Made by a program: the position numbers and the translations under genes. A stretch of DNA of 35,697 nt from Erythrobacter sanguineus (GTDB taxonomy: Bacteria > Pseudomonadota > Alphaproteobacteria > Sphingomonadales > Sphingomonadaceae). This document shows positions 25,285 to 33,600 of this stretch, one piece after another; within the stretch, counting starts at the first letter, position 1, and every line of letters begins with the position of its first letter. Below the pieces are notes generated by a model. That model did no database searches and was not told the origin of the DNA. It saw only the letters and a list, made by a program, of their open reading frames with translations. The stretch is taken from assembly GCA_945878845.1 (NCBI GenBank), contig CAMCUB010000034.1, positions 1-35,697 of the forward strand. The letters are read 5' to 3'.

Positions 25285-26109
25285 TCAGTAGCGGCACAGC
25301 CCTTCGCAACTGGTGTCGGCCAGCGCGGCCTTGAGCAGCACGGTGGTCGCCAGCACCGCGGCGTCCTGCGTCGGCGGCAATTGATCGAGCCTCGCCGCGA
25401 GCTCTGCGCGCATAGGCGGGGTCAATACTGCGGCCAGCGGCGCGGCGACCTCGGCGACATAGGCATTGACCCGCGCTTTGTTGGTCGGAGTGGTGCCGGG
25501 TTCGCGCAGCGCGGTCATGAAGCCCAGCAACGCCTGCGCCCCGCCGCGCCGCATCCCGTCGGCACCTTTCAGCCGCGTGGGGGTAAGCTCGGCCTCGGGT
25601 AGCGTGGACAGCATCGCGGTGAGCGCGGGAAAGTGCTTCACCATGCAGCGCATCCCGCCGCCTGCCAGCACGGTGATCGCGTCCGGGAAGCGCGCGGCGT
25701 TGCGGGTTTGCAGCGCGACCACCTTGGTCGTCAACCCCTGCAGCTCGTCAGGGGTCGGCGGCGGGGAGCCGGGCGGGCGGGCCATGGCGGAGAGCCCGTC
25801 GAGCCCGTGACGCACCGACAGGCGGTTGACCGCCTCGCACACGCTTTCGAAGGTCGCGAACCCGTCGACCGGGAAGGCGGGGGTGCCGAACACGTCGAGC
25901 GCGCGCTCGATCACCGCAAGGTCGGCGGCATTGGCGGCGGCATCGGTGGTCGCAATGTCCGGCCCGGTCTCGATGGTGCCGAGCCGCTCGTTGAGGGAGG
26001 CGAGCGCTTTGGCGAAGTCCGCCGGGGTGGAGTCCTGCGCCAGAGCCGGCGCGGCGGCGAAGGCGAATAGCGCTGCGGCAAGGGCAGCTTTTGCGGGTCG
26101 TGCGATCAT
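25285..26109 (-). CDS. Secreted protein of unknown function
   Basis: A 274-residue protein with a clear signal peptide (MIARPAKAALAAALFAF, cleavage near ALA-QDS at 24/25). The mature part is alpha-helical, Ala/Leu-rich, with four Cys: one near residue 91, one in MRCMVKHF (about 155), and two near the end (SCEGLCRY). No family is recognised. Its ATG shares one base with the stop of the metallo-hydrolase gene (TGATG), so the two are translated together. Confidence 0.72.
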   Translation of the reverse strand: MIARPAKAALAAALFAFAAAPALAQDSTPADFAKALASLNERLGTIETGPDIATTDAAANAADLAVIERALDVFGTPAFPVDGFATFESVCEAVNRLSVRHGLDGLSAMARPPGSPPPTPDELQGLTTKVVALQTRNAARFPDAITVLAGGGMRCMVKHFPALTAMLSTLPEAELTPTRLKGADGMRRGGAQALLGFMTALREPGTTPTNKARVNAYVAEVAAPLAAVLTPPMRAELAARLDQLPPTQDAAVLATTVLLKAALADTSCEGLCRY

Positions 26110-26996
26110 CAGCCTTGCCCTCCGATCTGCCAGACGGTTTCGGACAACCGCGCAAGGCCCCGCTTTTCGAGGTCGATCAGGTGTGCGGTGACGCTCATCT
26201 CGGCAGCGGGGATCAGGCACGGGTCGAGGCCCTTGTACATCTCGGGGATGAAGCCGCTGACGGGGCGCGCTTCCTCGCCCAGCAGGCGCAGGATCTGCGC
26301 CTCGCGCTGGCGACGGTGGCCGATCATGCCGCGCACCAGCTGTTTGGGCTTCTCGATCGCCGCGCCATGGGCCGAGTGGTAGCGCATGTCGTCGCGCGCC
26401 ATCAGCTTGTCGAGACTCGCCATGTAGTCGCCCATGTCGCCATCGGGCGGAATGACGACGCTGGTCGACCAGCCCATCACGTGGTCGCCGGTGAACAGCG
26501 CACCGCTTTCCTCCAGCGCGAAGCACAGGTGGTTCGAGGTGTGCCCCGGCGTGGCGACCGCGGTGAGCGTCCAGCCGGTGCCGCGCATCCCCTCGCCGTC
26601 GAGCAGCACCCGGTCCGGGGAATAGGTCGGGTCGAAGGCCTCGTCCGAGCGCGGGCCGGCAACTTGCAGCATCAGCGGCGCGCAGCCGACGATGGGTGCG
26701 CCGGTCTGCGCCGCCAAGGGCGCGGCTGCGGGCGAGTGGTCGCGGTGGGTGTGGGTGCACATGATCGCGAGGATCTTTCGCGCGCCCACGGCAGCGAGGA
26801 TCGCGGCAATGTGCTCGGCCTCGTCCGGCCCGGGATCGATCACCGCGCAGTCCGGCCCGTCCGCCATCCCCACCACATAGGTCTGGGTGCCGGTGAAGGT
26901 ATAGGGCGAGGGGTTGGGCGCGAGCACGCGGCGGACCAGCGGCTCGACGTCTTCGGCAAGGCCAGTGGGCCAGGGTTGTGGGGGGATCGTGACCAT
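26109..26996 (-). CDS. Metallo-beta-lactamase-fold hydrolase
   Basis: A 295-residue MBL-fold protein with the zinc motif THTHRDHSPAA (82-87 HTHRDH), ATPGHTSNHLCF, TGDHVMGWST and a late HGAAI. The C-terminal 70 residues (from about 225) form a helical segment like the LACTB2 winged-helix end. That family includes thiolester hydrolases and endoribonucleases; the substrate is unknown. The ATG at 26996 is chosen; a GTG at 27032 is in frame but without a better site. It is divergent from glpK across about 56 bases. Confidence 0.88.
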   Translation of the reverse strand: MVTIPPQPWPTGLAEDVEPLVRRVLAPNPSPYTFTGTQTYVVGMADGPDCAVIDPGPDEAEHIAAILAAVGARKILAIMCTHTHRDHSPAAAPLAAQTGAPIVGCAPLMLQVAGPRSDEAFDPTYSPDRVLLDGEGMRGTGWTLTAVATPGHTSNHLCFALEESGALFTGDHVMGWSTSVVIPPDGDMGDYMASLDKLMARDDMRYHSAHGAAIEKPKQLVRGMIGHRRQREAQILRLLGEEARPVSGFIPEMYKGLDPCLIPAAEMSVTAHLIDLEKRGLARLSETVWQIGGQG

Positions 26997-27052
26997 GCCC
27001 TTGCATATGGCGAGCGCCGTGGCAGATGTCACGCCGGAGAGAGGGATACGCG

Positions 27053-28525
27053 ATGGCTGACTATATTCTGGTGCTCGATGAAGGCACGACCTCCACCCGC
27101 GCGATGCTGTTCGCCAGTGACGGGGTGCTGGTCGCCAGCGCGCAGGAGCCGCTGACGCAGCATTATCCGCAAAGCGGGTGGGTCGAGCATGATCCGCGCG
27201 AGATCTGGGACAAGACGCTCGCCTGCGCGCAAGGCCTGATCCCCAAGGCGGGCGGGGCGGCGATGATCGCCTGCATCGGCATCACCAACCAGCGTGAGAC
27301 CGTGGTGGCGTGGGACCGCACCACCGGCGAGCCGCTCACCAACGCCATCGTCTGGCAGGACCGCCGCACCGAGCCCTTCTGCATCGAATTGCGCGAGGCG
27401 GGTCATGAGGCTGGGGTGCAGGAGCGCACCGGCTTGCTGCTCGACCCCTATTTCTCTGGCACCAAGATGCGCTGGATGCTCGACAATGTGCCGGAGGTGA
27501 AGGCGGCGGCGGAGAAGGGCACGCTCGCCTTCGGGACGGTCGAGAGCTGGCTCACCTACAAGCTCACCGGCGGGGCGGCGCATATCTCGGACGCGAGCAA
27601 CGCCAGCCGCACGCTGTTGATGGGGCTGGAGGACACGCAGTTCGACGAGGGGCTGTGCGATCTTCTCGGCGTGCCGCTGGCGGCGCTGCCGGGGGTGGTC
27701 GACACCTCGGGGCCGCTCGCCATGACCGCGCCCGAGCTGTTCGGACGCAGCATCCCGATCACGGGGCTGGCGGGCGACCAGCAGGCCGCGACCGTGGGGC
27801 AGGGATGTCTCAACCCCGGCCAGACCAAGGCGACCTATGGCACCGGCGCCTTCGTGCTGACCTGTCAGGGCAGCCGCATTCCGCGCTCCACCAACCGCCT
27901 GCTCGGCACGGTGCTGACCCAGCTTGAGGGCAAGCGCACCTATGCCATCGAAGGCTCGGTGTTCGTCGCGGGGAGCCTGGTGCAGTGGCTGCGCGATTCC
28001 CTCGGGATCGTCGAGGTCGCCGCCGAGACCGAGGCGCTGGCGCGCTCGATCCCCGACAGCGGCGGCGTGGTGATCGTGCCCGCGCTCGCCGGGCTGGGCG
28101 CGCCGCATTGGCGGGCCGAGGCGCGCGGCGTGATCGCGGGGCTCTCCTTTGCAAGCGGCAAGGCCGAGCTCGCCCGCGCGGCGCTGGAGGCGATGGCGCA
28201 CCAGACCCACGACCTGTGCGCCGCCTTCACCGCCGACGGCGCGCCGTGGCACACGCTCAGGATCGACGGCGGGATGTCGGCCAACGACTGGATGGCGCAG
28301 GACCTCGCCGACGTGCTGGGAGTGACGGTCGAGCGCCCCGGCTTCGTCGAGACGACCGCGCTCGGCGCGGCGATGCTGGCGGCGGCGGGGGCGGGGATGT
28401 ATCCCGATCTGGCGGCGGCCTGCGCGGCGATGCGCGGGCGGCTGGCTACCTTCGAGCCGGCGATGGCCGATGACGTCAGGGACGCGCGGCTGGCGGCTTG
28501 GAAGAAGGCGCTGGCCGCCTCGTAA
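27053..28525 (+). CDS. glpK: Glycerol kinase GlpK
   Basis: A 490-residue FGGY kinase that makes sn-glycerol 3-phosphate from glycerol and ATP. Hallmarks are LDEGTTSTRAMLF at the start, ITNQRETVVAWDRTTG, IVWQDRRT, YFSGTKMRWML, GDQQAATVGQ, ATYGTGAFVL and LRIDGGMSANDWMAQ in the second ATP lobe. GAGGG stands about nine bases before the ATG at 27053. No glpD or glpF is adjacent. It converges on rcdA with only three bases between the stop codons. Confidence 0.96.
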   Translation: MADYILVLDEGTTSTRAMLFASDGVLVASAQEPLTQHYPQSGWVEHDPREIWDKTLACAQGLIPKAGGAAMIACIGITNQRETVVAWDRTTGEPLTNAIVWQDRRTEPFCIELREAGHEAGVQERTGLLLDPYFSGTKMRWMLDNVPEVKAAAEKGTLAFGTVESWLTYKLTGGAAHISDASNASRTLLMGLEDTQFDEGLCDLLGVPLAALPGVVDTSGPLAMTAPELFGRSIPITGLAGDQQAATVGQGCLNPGQTKATYGTGAFVLTCQGSRIPRSTNRLLGTVLTQLEGKRTYAIEGSVFVAGSLVQWLRDSLGIVEVAAETEALARSIPDSGGVVIVPALAGLGAPHWRAEARGVIAGLSFASGKAELARAALEAMAHQTHDLCAAFTADGAPWHTLRIDGGMSANDWMAQDLADVLGVTVERPGFVETTALGAAMLAAAGAGMYPDLAAACAAMRGRLATFEPAMADDVRDARLAAWKKALAAS

Positions 28526-28528
28526 CCG

Positions 28529-28990
28529 CTACCCAAACCTTCCCAGTTCGCGGCCGATGCGGTCCTGAAAGGCGCGCGCCGGCGAGGCCATCTCGAAATG
28601 CCCGCGCCATGCTTCGTCGAGCCGGGCGATGCGCTGGTGGAGCTTCTCGGTGTCGGCAATCAGCTCGCGGGTCTCGGGTTCGAGCAGCGCAAGCTGCTTC
28701 TCGTCCGAGGCGCGGTCGGGCGGCAGGGCGCCGTGGAGCCGCACCTGATTCTCGGTCAACTCGCCCGAGAACAGCGCGCGCTGGTTGAGCAGCCACGCCA
28801 GCACATGCATCATCCGCGTGGTAGTCTTGAGGCCTTCCGTCGAGAGCGCGAGGCGCACGAAGGCGTCCTCCCCCGTCAGCGGCTCGCGCACGCCGGCAGC
28901 GAACACCGCGCGCACTTCATCGGCAAGGACGAGCGCCTCGGTGTAGAGCGCCTCGATGATCGGGCGCGAAAGATTGTTGGTACGGGCCAT
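28529..28990 (-). CDS. rcdA: DUF1465 family protein, RcdA-like
   Basis: A 153-residue helical protein of the DUF1465 family. In Caulobacter the family member RcdA is an adaptor that helps the ClpXP protease recognise cell-cycle substrates, including CtrA. The N-terminal helices (LSRPIIEALYTEALVLADEVR), TRMMHVLAWLLNQRALFSGEL and ENQVRLHGALP are the recognisable parts. The gene is monocistronic in view: it converges on glpK, and its upstream side holds a repeat. The link to ClpXP is inferred from the family, and RcdA function may differ in this lineage. Confidence 0.75.
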   Translation of the reverse strand: MARTNNLSRPIIEALYTEALVLADEVRAVFAAGVREPLTGEDAFVRLALSTEGLKTTTRMMHVLAWLLNQRALFSGELTENQVRLHGALPPDRASDEKQLALLEPETRELIADTEKLHQRIARLDEAWRGHFEMASPARAFQDRIGRELGRFG

Positions 28991-29130
28991 GGCGCGCGAC
29001 CCTACGCCTGAGAGGGGCGGGCCGCCATATGGCTCATGGTTACTTTCCAAGCAATTTTCGGATGCGTCCCTTGAGGGAACAGAATTAGCGGAGCGGTAAC
29101 CACAGGCGGAGTTCTGCTGCGCAGAATCGC

Positions 29131-29321
29131 TTGTTGGCGGTCGCGCTGGCGCGCGACGCAGACCTCCCGCCCCGCCCCGCCTCCCCACCCGGCCACCATA
29201 CCGTAATGGTATTCTTGGTGGCCGGGTGGAGAGGCGGGGCGGGAGGTCTGCGCCACCGAAGGTGGCACGCAAACAAAAGACTCTGGGGGGTCTGCGTTCG
29301 CGCCAGCGAACCGCAAAACAA
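29131..29321. repeat. Nested-hairpin intergenic repeat, copy A
   Basis: A large inverted repeat: arm 29158-29198 (starting GCAGACCTCCCGCCCC, ending CACCCGGCCACCA) pairs with 29216-29251. Its tip ATACC-GTAAT-GGTAT is itself a hairpin. A CCCCG unit is duplicated in the left arm only. Each side carries a small hairpin between TTGTT or AAACAA and GCAGACC/GGTCTGC: TCGCGC-GCGCGA at left, CCACC-GGTGG at right, and a third end TTCGC-GCGAA at 29297-29310. The right edge abuts the stop codon of the DUF465 gene at 29323. A second copy starts at 35619. The stretch 28991-29130 before it shows nothing further. Confidence 0.85.
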
Positions 29322-29322
29322 A

Positions 29323-29532
29323 TCACGCAATAATATCGGGCAGCAGCGTGTCTTCGATGATCGCGATCTGGTCCTTGAGGCGCAGCTTGCGCTTCTTCAG
29401 CCGGGCGATCTGGAGCATGTCGGCCGACGCCGAGCCGCGCGCTGCCTCGGTCAGCGCGGCGATCGCGGCGTCGAGATCGCGGTGCTCGGTCTTGAGCAAT
29501 TCGAGCGTTTTCCTGAGCTCCTGCTCGGTCAT
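29323..29532 (-). CDS. DUF465 (YdcH-like) small coiled-coil protein
   Basis: A 69-residue protein of charged heptad-like helices: MTEQELRKTLELLKTEHRDL, then ARLKKRKLRLKDQIAIIED. This matches the DUF465/YdcH family of small cytoplasmic proteins with no settled function. The start at 29532 is the only Met that gives the family length; the open frame upstream is noncoding. A plus-strand paralogue starts at 29807. Confidence 0.85.
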   Translation of the reverse strand: MTEQELRKTLELLKTEHRDLDAAIAALTEAARGSASADMLQIARLKKRKLRLKDQIAIIEDTLLPDIIA

Positions 29533-29806
29533 CTTTCGCCCCTGATCCTTACTCGGTGCCGTGCGGCCTTCCGGCTTGGCATAATGCAGCGACGCGCTAC
29601 GCGTTCCCGATCGCTTTGGGTAGAGGCTTCGCGAACCGGTTCCACACCTCGGCTCGCCGTATCTTGCCCCGGGGCTGCGGCGTAAGGATTCATCAGGGCT
29701 TTGCAAGTTAGGCTTCCTGTGGTTCTTTCGAACCTGCGGCCCGGCCGCGCTATCGGCCGAGTCGCCTGCCCGGGGGCATCCCCCCGCTTTGACAGGAGAA
29801 CGCCTC
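29533..29806. promoter_or_regulatory. Divergent intergenic region between DUF465 genes
   Basis: A 274-base region that must hold the promoters of both small genes. It contains hairpins CGGCC-GCGCTAT-CGGCCG (about 29743-29760) and CGGGGG-CATC-CCCCCG (29771-29786). The latter stands a few bases before the GGAG ribosome-binding site (about 29794) of the plus-strand gene. No clear -35/-10 pair is recognised. Confidence 0.35.
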
Positions 29807-29974
29807 ATGGCATCGACCGCAGTGTCCTCGCACCTCACCTCGCTCCAGACCAAGCATGCCGGCCTCGAAGCCCGTTTGCGCGACGAACTGGCCCGGCCCG
29901 TGCCCGACACTGCGACGATCCAACTCCTCAAGAAGCAGAAGCTGCGATTGAAAGAGGAAATCTCCGGGGTCTGA
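29807..29974 (+). CDS. DUF465-like small protein, second copy
   Basis: A 55-residue helical protein (MASTAVSSHLTSLQTKHAGL, then IQLLKKQKLRLKEEISGV) sharing the K-K-x-K-L-R-L-K-(D/E) end with the divergent gene at 29323. AGGAG lies about eight bases before the ATG. It is slightly shorter than the usual family length. It may be co-transcribed with ptsP, which starts 96 bases later. Confidence 0.83.
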   Translation: MASTAVSSHLTSLQTKHAGLEARLRDELARPVPDTATIQLLKKQKLRLKEEISGV

Positions 29975-30070
29975 CCCGGCTGGGCTGAGCGGCGGCCTGA
30001 GCATCGGGGGCGATAATCGGCAAAGGCCGGTTTTGCATTTGCTGCGCGGGTCGCATACACCCGCACTCTG

Positions 30071-32341
30071 ATGACAGCCGCCGCTTCCGCCCGCCAGATC
30101 CTGCTGCGCCTTACCGAGGTGATGGCCTCGCGCATGCACGCGCAGGCCAAGCTCGATCAGGTCGTCGAGATCATCGGCGAATGCCTGACGAGCGAGGTCT
30201 GTTCGATCTATCTGCTGCGCGAAGGCATGCTCGAACTGTTCGCCACCCGCGGGCTTAACCAGAGCGCGGTGCACGTCACCCGCATGGCAATTGGCGAGGG
30301 GTTGACCGGCGCGATCGCGCAGAAGGTCGAGACATTGAACCTCGCCGAGGCCAAGGCGCACCCGGACTTCCAGTACCGCCCCGAAACCGGCGAGGAGAAG
30401 TTCCACTCCTTCGCGGGCGTGCCGATCGTCTACCGCGAGCGCGCGGTCGGCGTCCTTTGCGTCCAGCATGTCGAGCCGCGCCGCTACGAAGAGGTCGAGA
30501 TCGAGGCGCTCCAGACCACCGCGATGGTCCTCAGCGAACTGATCGCCAATGCCGAACTGATCGACGAGGAACAGGCCCGCGGCCTCACCGCCGAGATGAC
30601 CGGGCCGCAGACCCTCACCGGCCTGACGCTGGTCAAGGGTCTGGGGGCGGGCGTTGCGGTCTACCACCAACCGCGGGTCGAGATCACCCAGGTCATGGCC
30701 GAGGACATCGAGGCCGAGCGTCAGCGCGTCTACCGTGCCTTCGACAAGATGCGCGAGCAGATCGACACGCTCGCCAGCCAGGCCGAATTCGGGGTCGGCG
30801 GCGAGCATGAGGAGGTGCTCGAGACCTACAAGATGTTCGCCTATGACGAGGGCTGGTCGCGGCGCATCAACGAGGCGATCGACGCGGGCCTGACCGCGGA
30901 AGCCGCAATCGAGCGCGTCCAGCAGCACACCCGCATGCGGATGCGCGAGATCGACGATCCGCTGCTCGCGGACCGGATGCACGATTTGGAGGACCTCGCG
31001 AACCGCCTGCTGCGGATCGTCGCCGGACAGGTCGGCACGGCGGCGTCGCAAGGCCTGCGCAAGGACGCGATCCTGATCGCGCGCAACCTGGGTCCAGCCG
31101 AACTGCTCGAATATGACAAGCGCCGGCTGAAGGGGGTGATCCTAGAGGAAGGCTCGCTCACCGCCCACGTCGTGATCGTCGCGCGCGCGATGAACGTCCC
31201 CGTGATCGGGCGAACCAAAGGCGTGCGCACCACGATCCGCGAGGGCGACGAGATCCTGCTCGATGCGACCGCGGGCAATGCCATCATCCGCCCTCTGCCG
31301 CAGGTCGCCGACGCGTTCCAGACGCGCTTCGCCAAGAGCCGCGAGAAGCAGGCGGCCTACGCCAGCTTGCGCGATGTCGAGCCCTTCACCCGTTGCGGCA
31401 CGCGCATTCAGGTGATGATGAATGCAGGGCTGCGCGATGACATGAGCGCGCTGGCGATGACCGGCGCCGACGGGGTGGGCCTGTTCCGCACCGAATTCCA
31501 GTTCCTCGTCTCCGCCACCCTGCCGCAGCGCGAGCGCCAGACGCGGCTCTATCGCGACGTGCTCGATGCGGCGGGCGACAAGCCGGTGATCTTCCGCACG
31601 GTCGACATCGGCGGCGACAAGTCGGTGCCCTACCTCGCTTCGGAGATCGCCGCGCAGGACGAGAACCCGGCGATGGGCTGGCGCGCGCTGCGCCTTGCGC
31701 TGGAGCGCGAAGGCCTGATGAAGATCCAGGCGCGCGCGCTGCTGGAAGCCGCCGCGGGGCGCTCGCTCTATGTGATGTTCCCGATGGTGTCCGAGCCGTG
31801 GGAGTTCGACGCCGCCAAGCAGGTGTTCGACGAACAGCTCGCCTTCCTGCGCGCGCAGAAGAAGCTGCTGCCCGAGCGGATCAATTTCGGCGCGATGCTG
31901 GAAGTGCCCGCCTTGGCCGAAGTGCTCGACATGCTGCTACCGCGTTTGAGCTTCCTGTCGATCGGCACCAACGACCTCACCCAGTTCCTGTTCGCCGCCG
32001 ACCGCGCCAACCCCAAGCTGGCCGAGCGCTATGACTGGCTCAGCCCCTCGATCCTCAGGTTCCTGCGCCGCGTGATGCAAAACAGCGTAGGCAGCGGGGT
32101 CGACATCGGCGTGTGCGGCGAAATGGGCGGGCGCAGGCTCGAGGCGCTAGCGCTGCTCGGCATCGGTTACCGCCGCCTCTCGATCACGCCCGCGGCTGTG
32201 GGGCCGATCAAGGAATTGGTGCGCAAGGTCGACCTTGCCGAGCTGACCGCGGCGATGAACGGCTGGCTGCTAAGCCCCACCGGATCCTTGCGCGAACAGC
32301 TCTCCGCATGGGCCGATGCGCGCGATATCGAATATGATTGA
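30071..32341 (+). CDS. ptsP: PEP-protein phosphotransferase PtsP (EI-Ntr)
   Basis: A 756-residue enzyme I of the nitrogen phosphotransfer system, passing phosphate from phosphoenolpyruvate to NPr and then EIIA-Ntr. An N-terminal GAF domain (about 10-160) precedes the enzyme I core. Active-site His366 is in SLTAHVVIVARAMNVPVIGR. The PEP-binding barrel follows with GADGVGLFRTEFQFL, MVSEPWEF, IGTNDLTQF and VCGEMGG. The GAF domain marks it as PtsP rather than sugar-type PtsI; in other proteobacteria it senses glutamine. The ATG at 30071 gives the full GAF domain. Confidence 0.95.
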   Translation: MTAAASARQILLRLTEVMASRMHAQAKLDQVVEIIGECLTSEVCSIYLLREGMLELFATRGLNQSAVHVTRMAIGEGLTGAIAQKVETLNLAEAKAHPDFQYRPETGEEKFHSFAGVPIVYRERAVGVLCVQHVEPRRYEEVEIEALQTTAMVLSELIANAELIDEEQARGLTAEMTGPQTLTGLTLVKGLGAGVAVYHQPRVEITQVMAEDIEAERQRVYRAFDKMREQIDTLASQAEFGVGGEHEEVLETYKMFAYDEGWSRRINEAIDAGLTAEAAIERVQQHTRMRMREIDDPLLADRMHDLEDLANRLLRIVAGQVGTAASQGLRKDAILIARNLGPAELLEYDKRRLKGVILEEGSLTAHVVIVARAMNVPVIGRTKGVRTTIREGDEILLDATAGNAIIRPLPQVADAFQTRFAKSREKQAAYASLRDVEPFTRCGTRIQVMMNAGLRDDMSALAMTGADGVGLFRTEFQFLVSATLPQRERQTRLYRDVLDAAGDKPVIFRTVDIGGDKSVPYLASEIAAQDENPAMGWRALRLALEREGLMKIQARALLEAAAGRSLYVMFPMVSEPWEFDAAKQVFDEQLAFLRAQKKLLPERINFGAMLEVPALAEVLDMLLPRLSFLSIGTNDLTQFLFAADRANPKLAERYDWLSPSILRFLRRVMQNSVGSGVDIGVCGEMGGRRLEALALLGIGYRRLSITPAAVGPIKELVRKVDLAELTAAMNGWLLSPTGSLREQLSAWADARDIEYD

Positions 32342-32394
32342 CGCGCCCATGCGGAGAAGCGTGGCGACAGCGCGGCAGCATGCTATGGGGATGC

Positions 32395-32427
32395 TTGACA
32401 GGACGCGCCCGAGCGGGTGAGTCCCGC
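32395..32427 (+). promoter_or_regulatory. TTGACA box and hairpin before the RodZ-like gene
   Basis: TTGACA (32395-32400) is a perfect -35 match, but no good -10 lies at the right spacing. GCGGG-TGAGT-CCCGC (32413-32427) forms a small stem beside it. A promoter in the 150-base gap after ptsP is plausible but not proven. Confidence 0.25.
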
Positions 32428-32491
32428 CACAAGCCACACGCAATTTTCAATTACACAAACGCCTCGGCAAGAAGGCGCGGGACCGGGTCAC

Positions 32492-33475
32492 ATGGACAGC
32501 GAAGATACCAGCAGCGCCCCCGATGCGCCCCAGCCCGCCATCGCAGGGCCGGGCGCCACCTTGCGCGCCGCGCGTGAGGCGAAGCGGCTGGAGCTGGCGC
32601 ATATCGCCGCCGAAACCCGCATCCCGCTGCGCCATCTCGAAGCGATCGAGGCGGAGAATTTCGAGAGCCTGCCGAGCCGCACCTATGCGATCGGTTTTTC
32701 GCGCACCTATGCCAAGGCGGTGGGGCTCGACGAGGTAGCGATCACCGATGCGGTGCGCGCCGAGCTTGCCGATGGTTCGATGCACCGCACCGCAGTGTCC
32801 ACCGCGATGGAGCCGGGCGATCCGGCGCGCCTGCCCTCGGCGGGTCTCGCCTGGGCGGCGGCGGGCGCGGTGCTGATCCTGTTGCTCGGCATCTTCGCCT
32901 TTGCGGCGAGCTATTTCGGCGCGGGCACCGGCCCCGGCTCGCTGCTGACGCCCGAGCCTGCGCCGAGCGCCAGCGCCGCGCCGGGGTCCGCCTCCGCGGC
33001 CGCGCCCGCGCCGGGCGGGCCGGTGGTGCTGACCGCGCTCGAGGACGGGATCTGGGTGCGGCTCTATGAAGAGGGCGGCGAGCGGCTGACCGAGCGCACG
33101 CTCAAGCTCGGCGAGACGATCGAGGTGCCGGCGGGGGCCAAGGACCCGCGGATCAACACCGGGCGGCCCGACGCGCTGTCGGTGACGATCGGCGGCCAGA
33201 GCGCGCCCAAGCTCGCCGAGACGTCGGTCACGGTATCAGGCATGCCGGTCTCCGCCGCCGCGCTGACGGCGCGCGGGACGGCGACCCCGGCGGCTGGGGC
33301 AACCACGGCGGCGACGGCCGTGGGTGCCCAAAGCGCGCCGCGCCCAGCGCGTCGGCCTGTTGTCCGGCCGTCTGCTGCCAGCGGCGCGGCGGAAGCGGCG
33401 AGCGAGGCGGCGGCGGCTCCGGCAGCCAGCGCGCCTGCGCCTGCTGCCGAACCTGCGGCTCCGGCGGGCCGTTAA
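32492..33475 (+). CDS. RodZ-like HTH membrane protein (DUF4115)
   Basis: A 327-residue protein with a cytoplasmic Xre-type HTH (about 22-90: LRAAREAKRLELAHIAAETR, LPSRTYAIGFSRTYAKAVGL), one membrane helix (about 118-141) and a periplasmic part with a DUF4115-like beta domain (about 170-260). It ends in a long Ala/Pro/Thr-rich tail. This is the RodZ plan; RodZ links MreB to the cell-wall elongation machinery. The ATG at 32492 with GGGA upstream is chosen over an earlier ATG at 32417. It is followed by cpoB and tilS. Confidence 0.85.
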   Translation: MDSEDTSSAPDAPQPAIAGPGATLRAAREAKRLELAHIAAETRIPLRHLEAIEAENFESLPSRTYAIGFSRTYAKAVGLDEVAITDAVRAELADGSMHRTAVSTAMEPGDPARLPSAGLAWAAAGAVLILLLGIFAFAASYFGAGTGPGSLLTPEPAPSASAAPGSASAAAPAPGGPVVLTALEDGIWVRLYEEGGERLTERTLKLGETIEVPAGAKDPRINTGRPDALSVTIGGQSAPKLAETSVTVSGMPVSAAALTARGTATPAAGATTAATAVGAQSAPRPARRPVVRPSAASGAAEAASEAAAAPAASAPAPAAEPAAPAGR

Positions 33476-33600
33476 TCCTTTTCCCGTTGATTAGGGGGCG
33501 GCGCGGGGTCGACTTGCACCGCGCCGCGCGGCTAGATTCGGTTAACGTTCATGTGCTGCCCGCCACTTGGGGCAGAAATAGCCAGGGAACCTGCCGCGCC

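Noticed and set aside
25285..27006. Apparent 573-residue fusion of the secreted unknown with upstream sequence
   Set aside because: The upstream part is the out-of-frame reading of the MBL gene. A signal peptide begins at 26109, so these are two genes.
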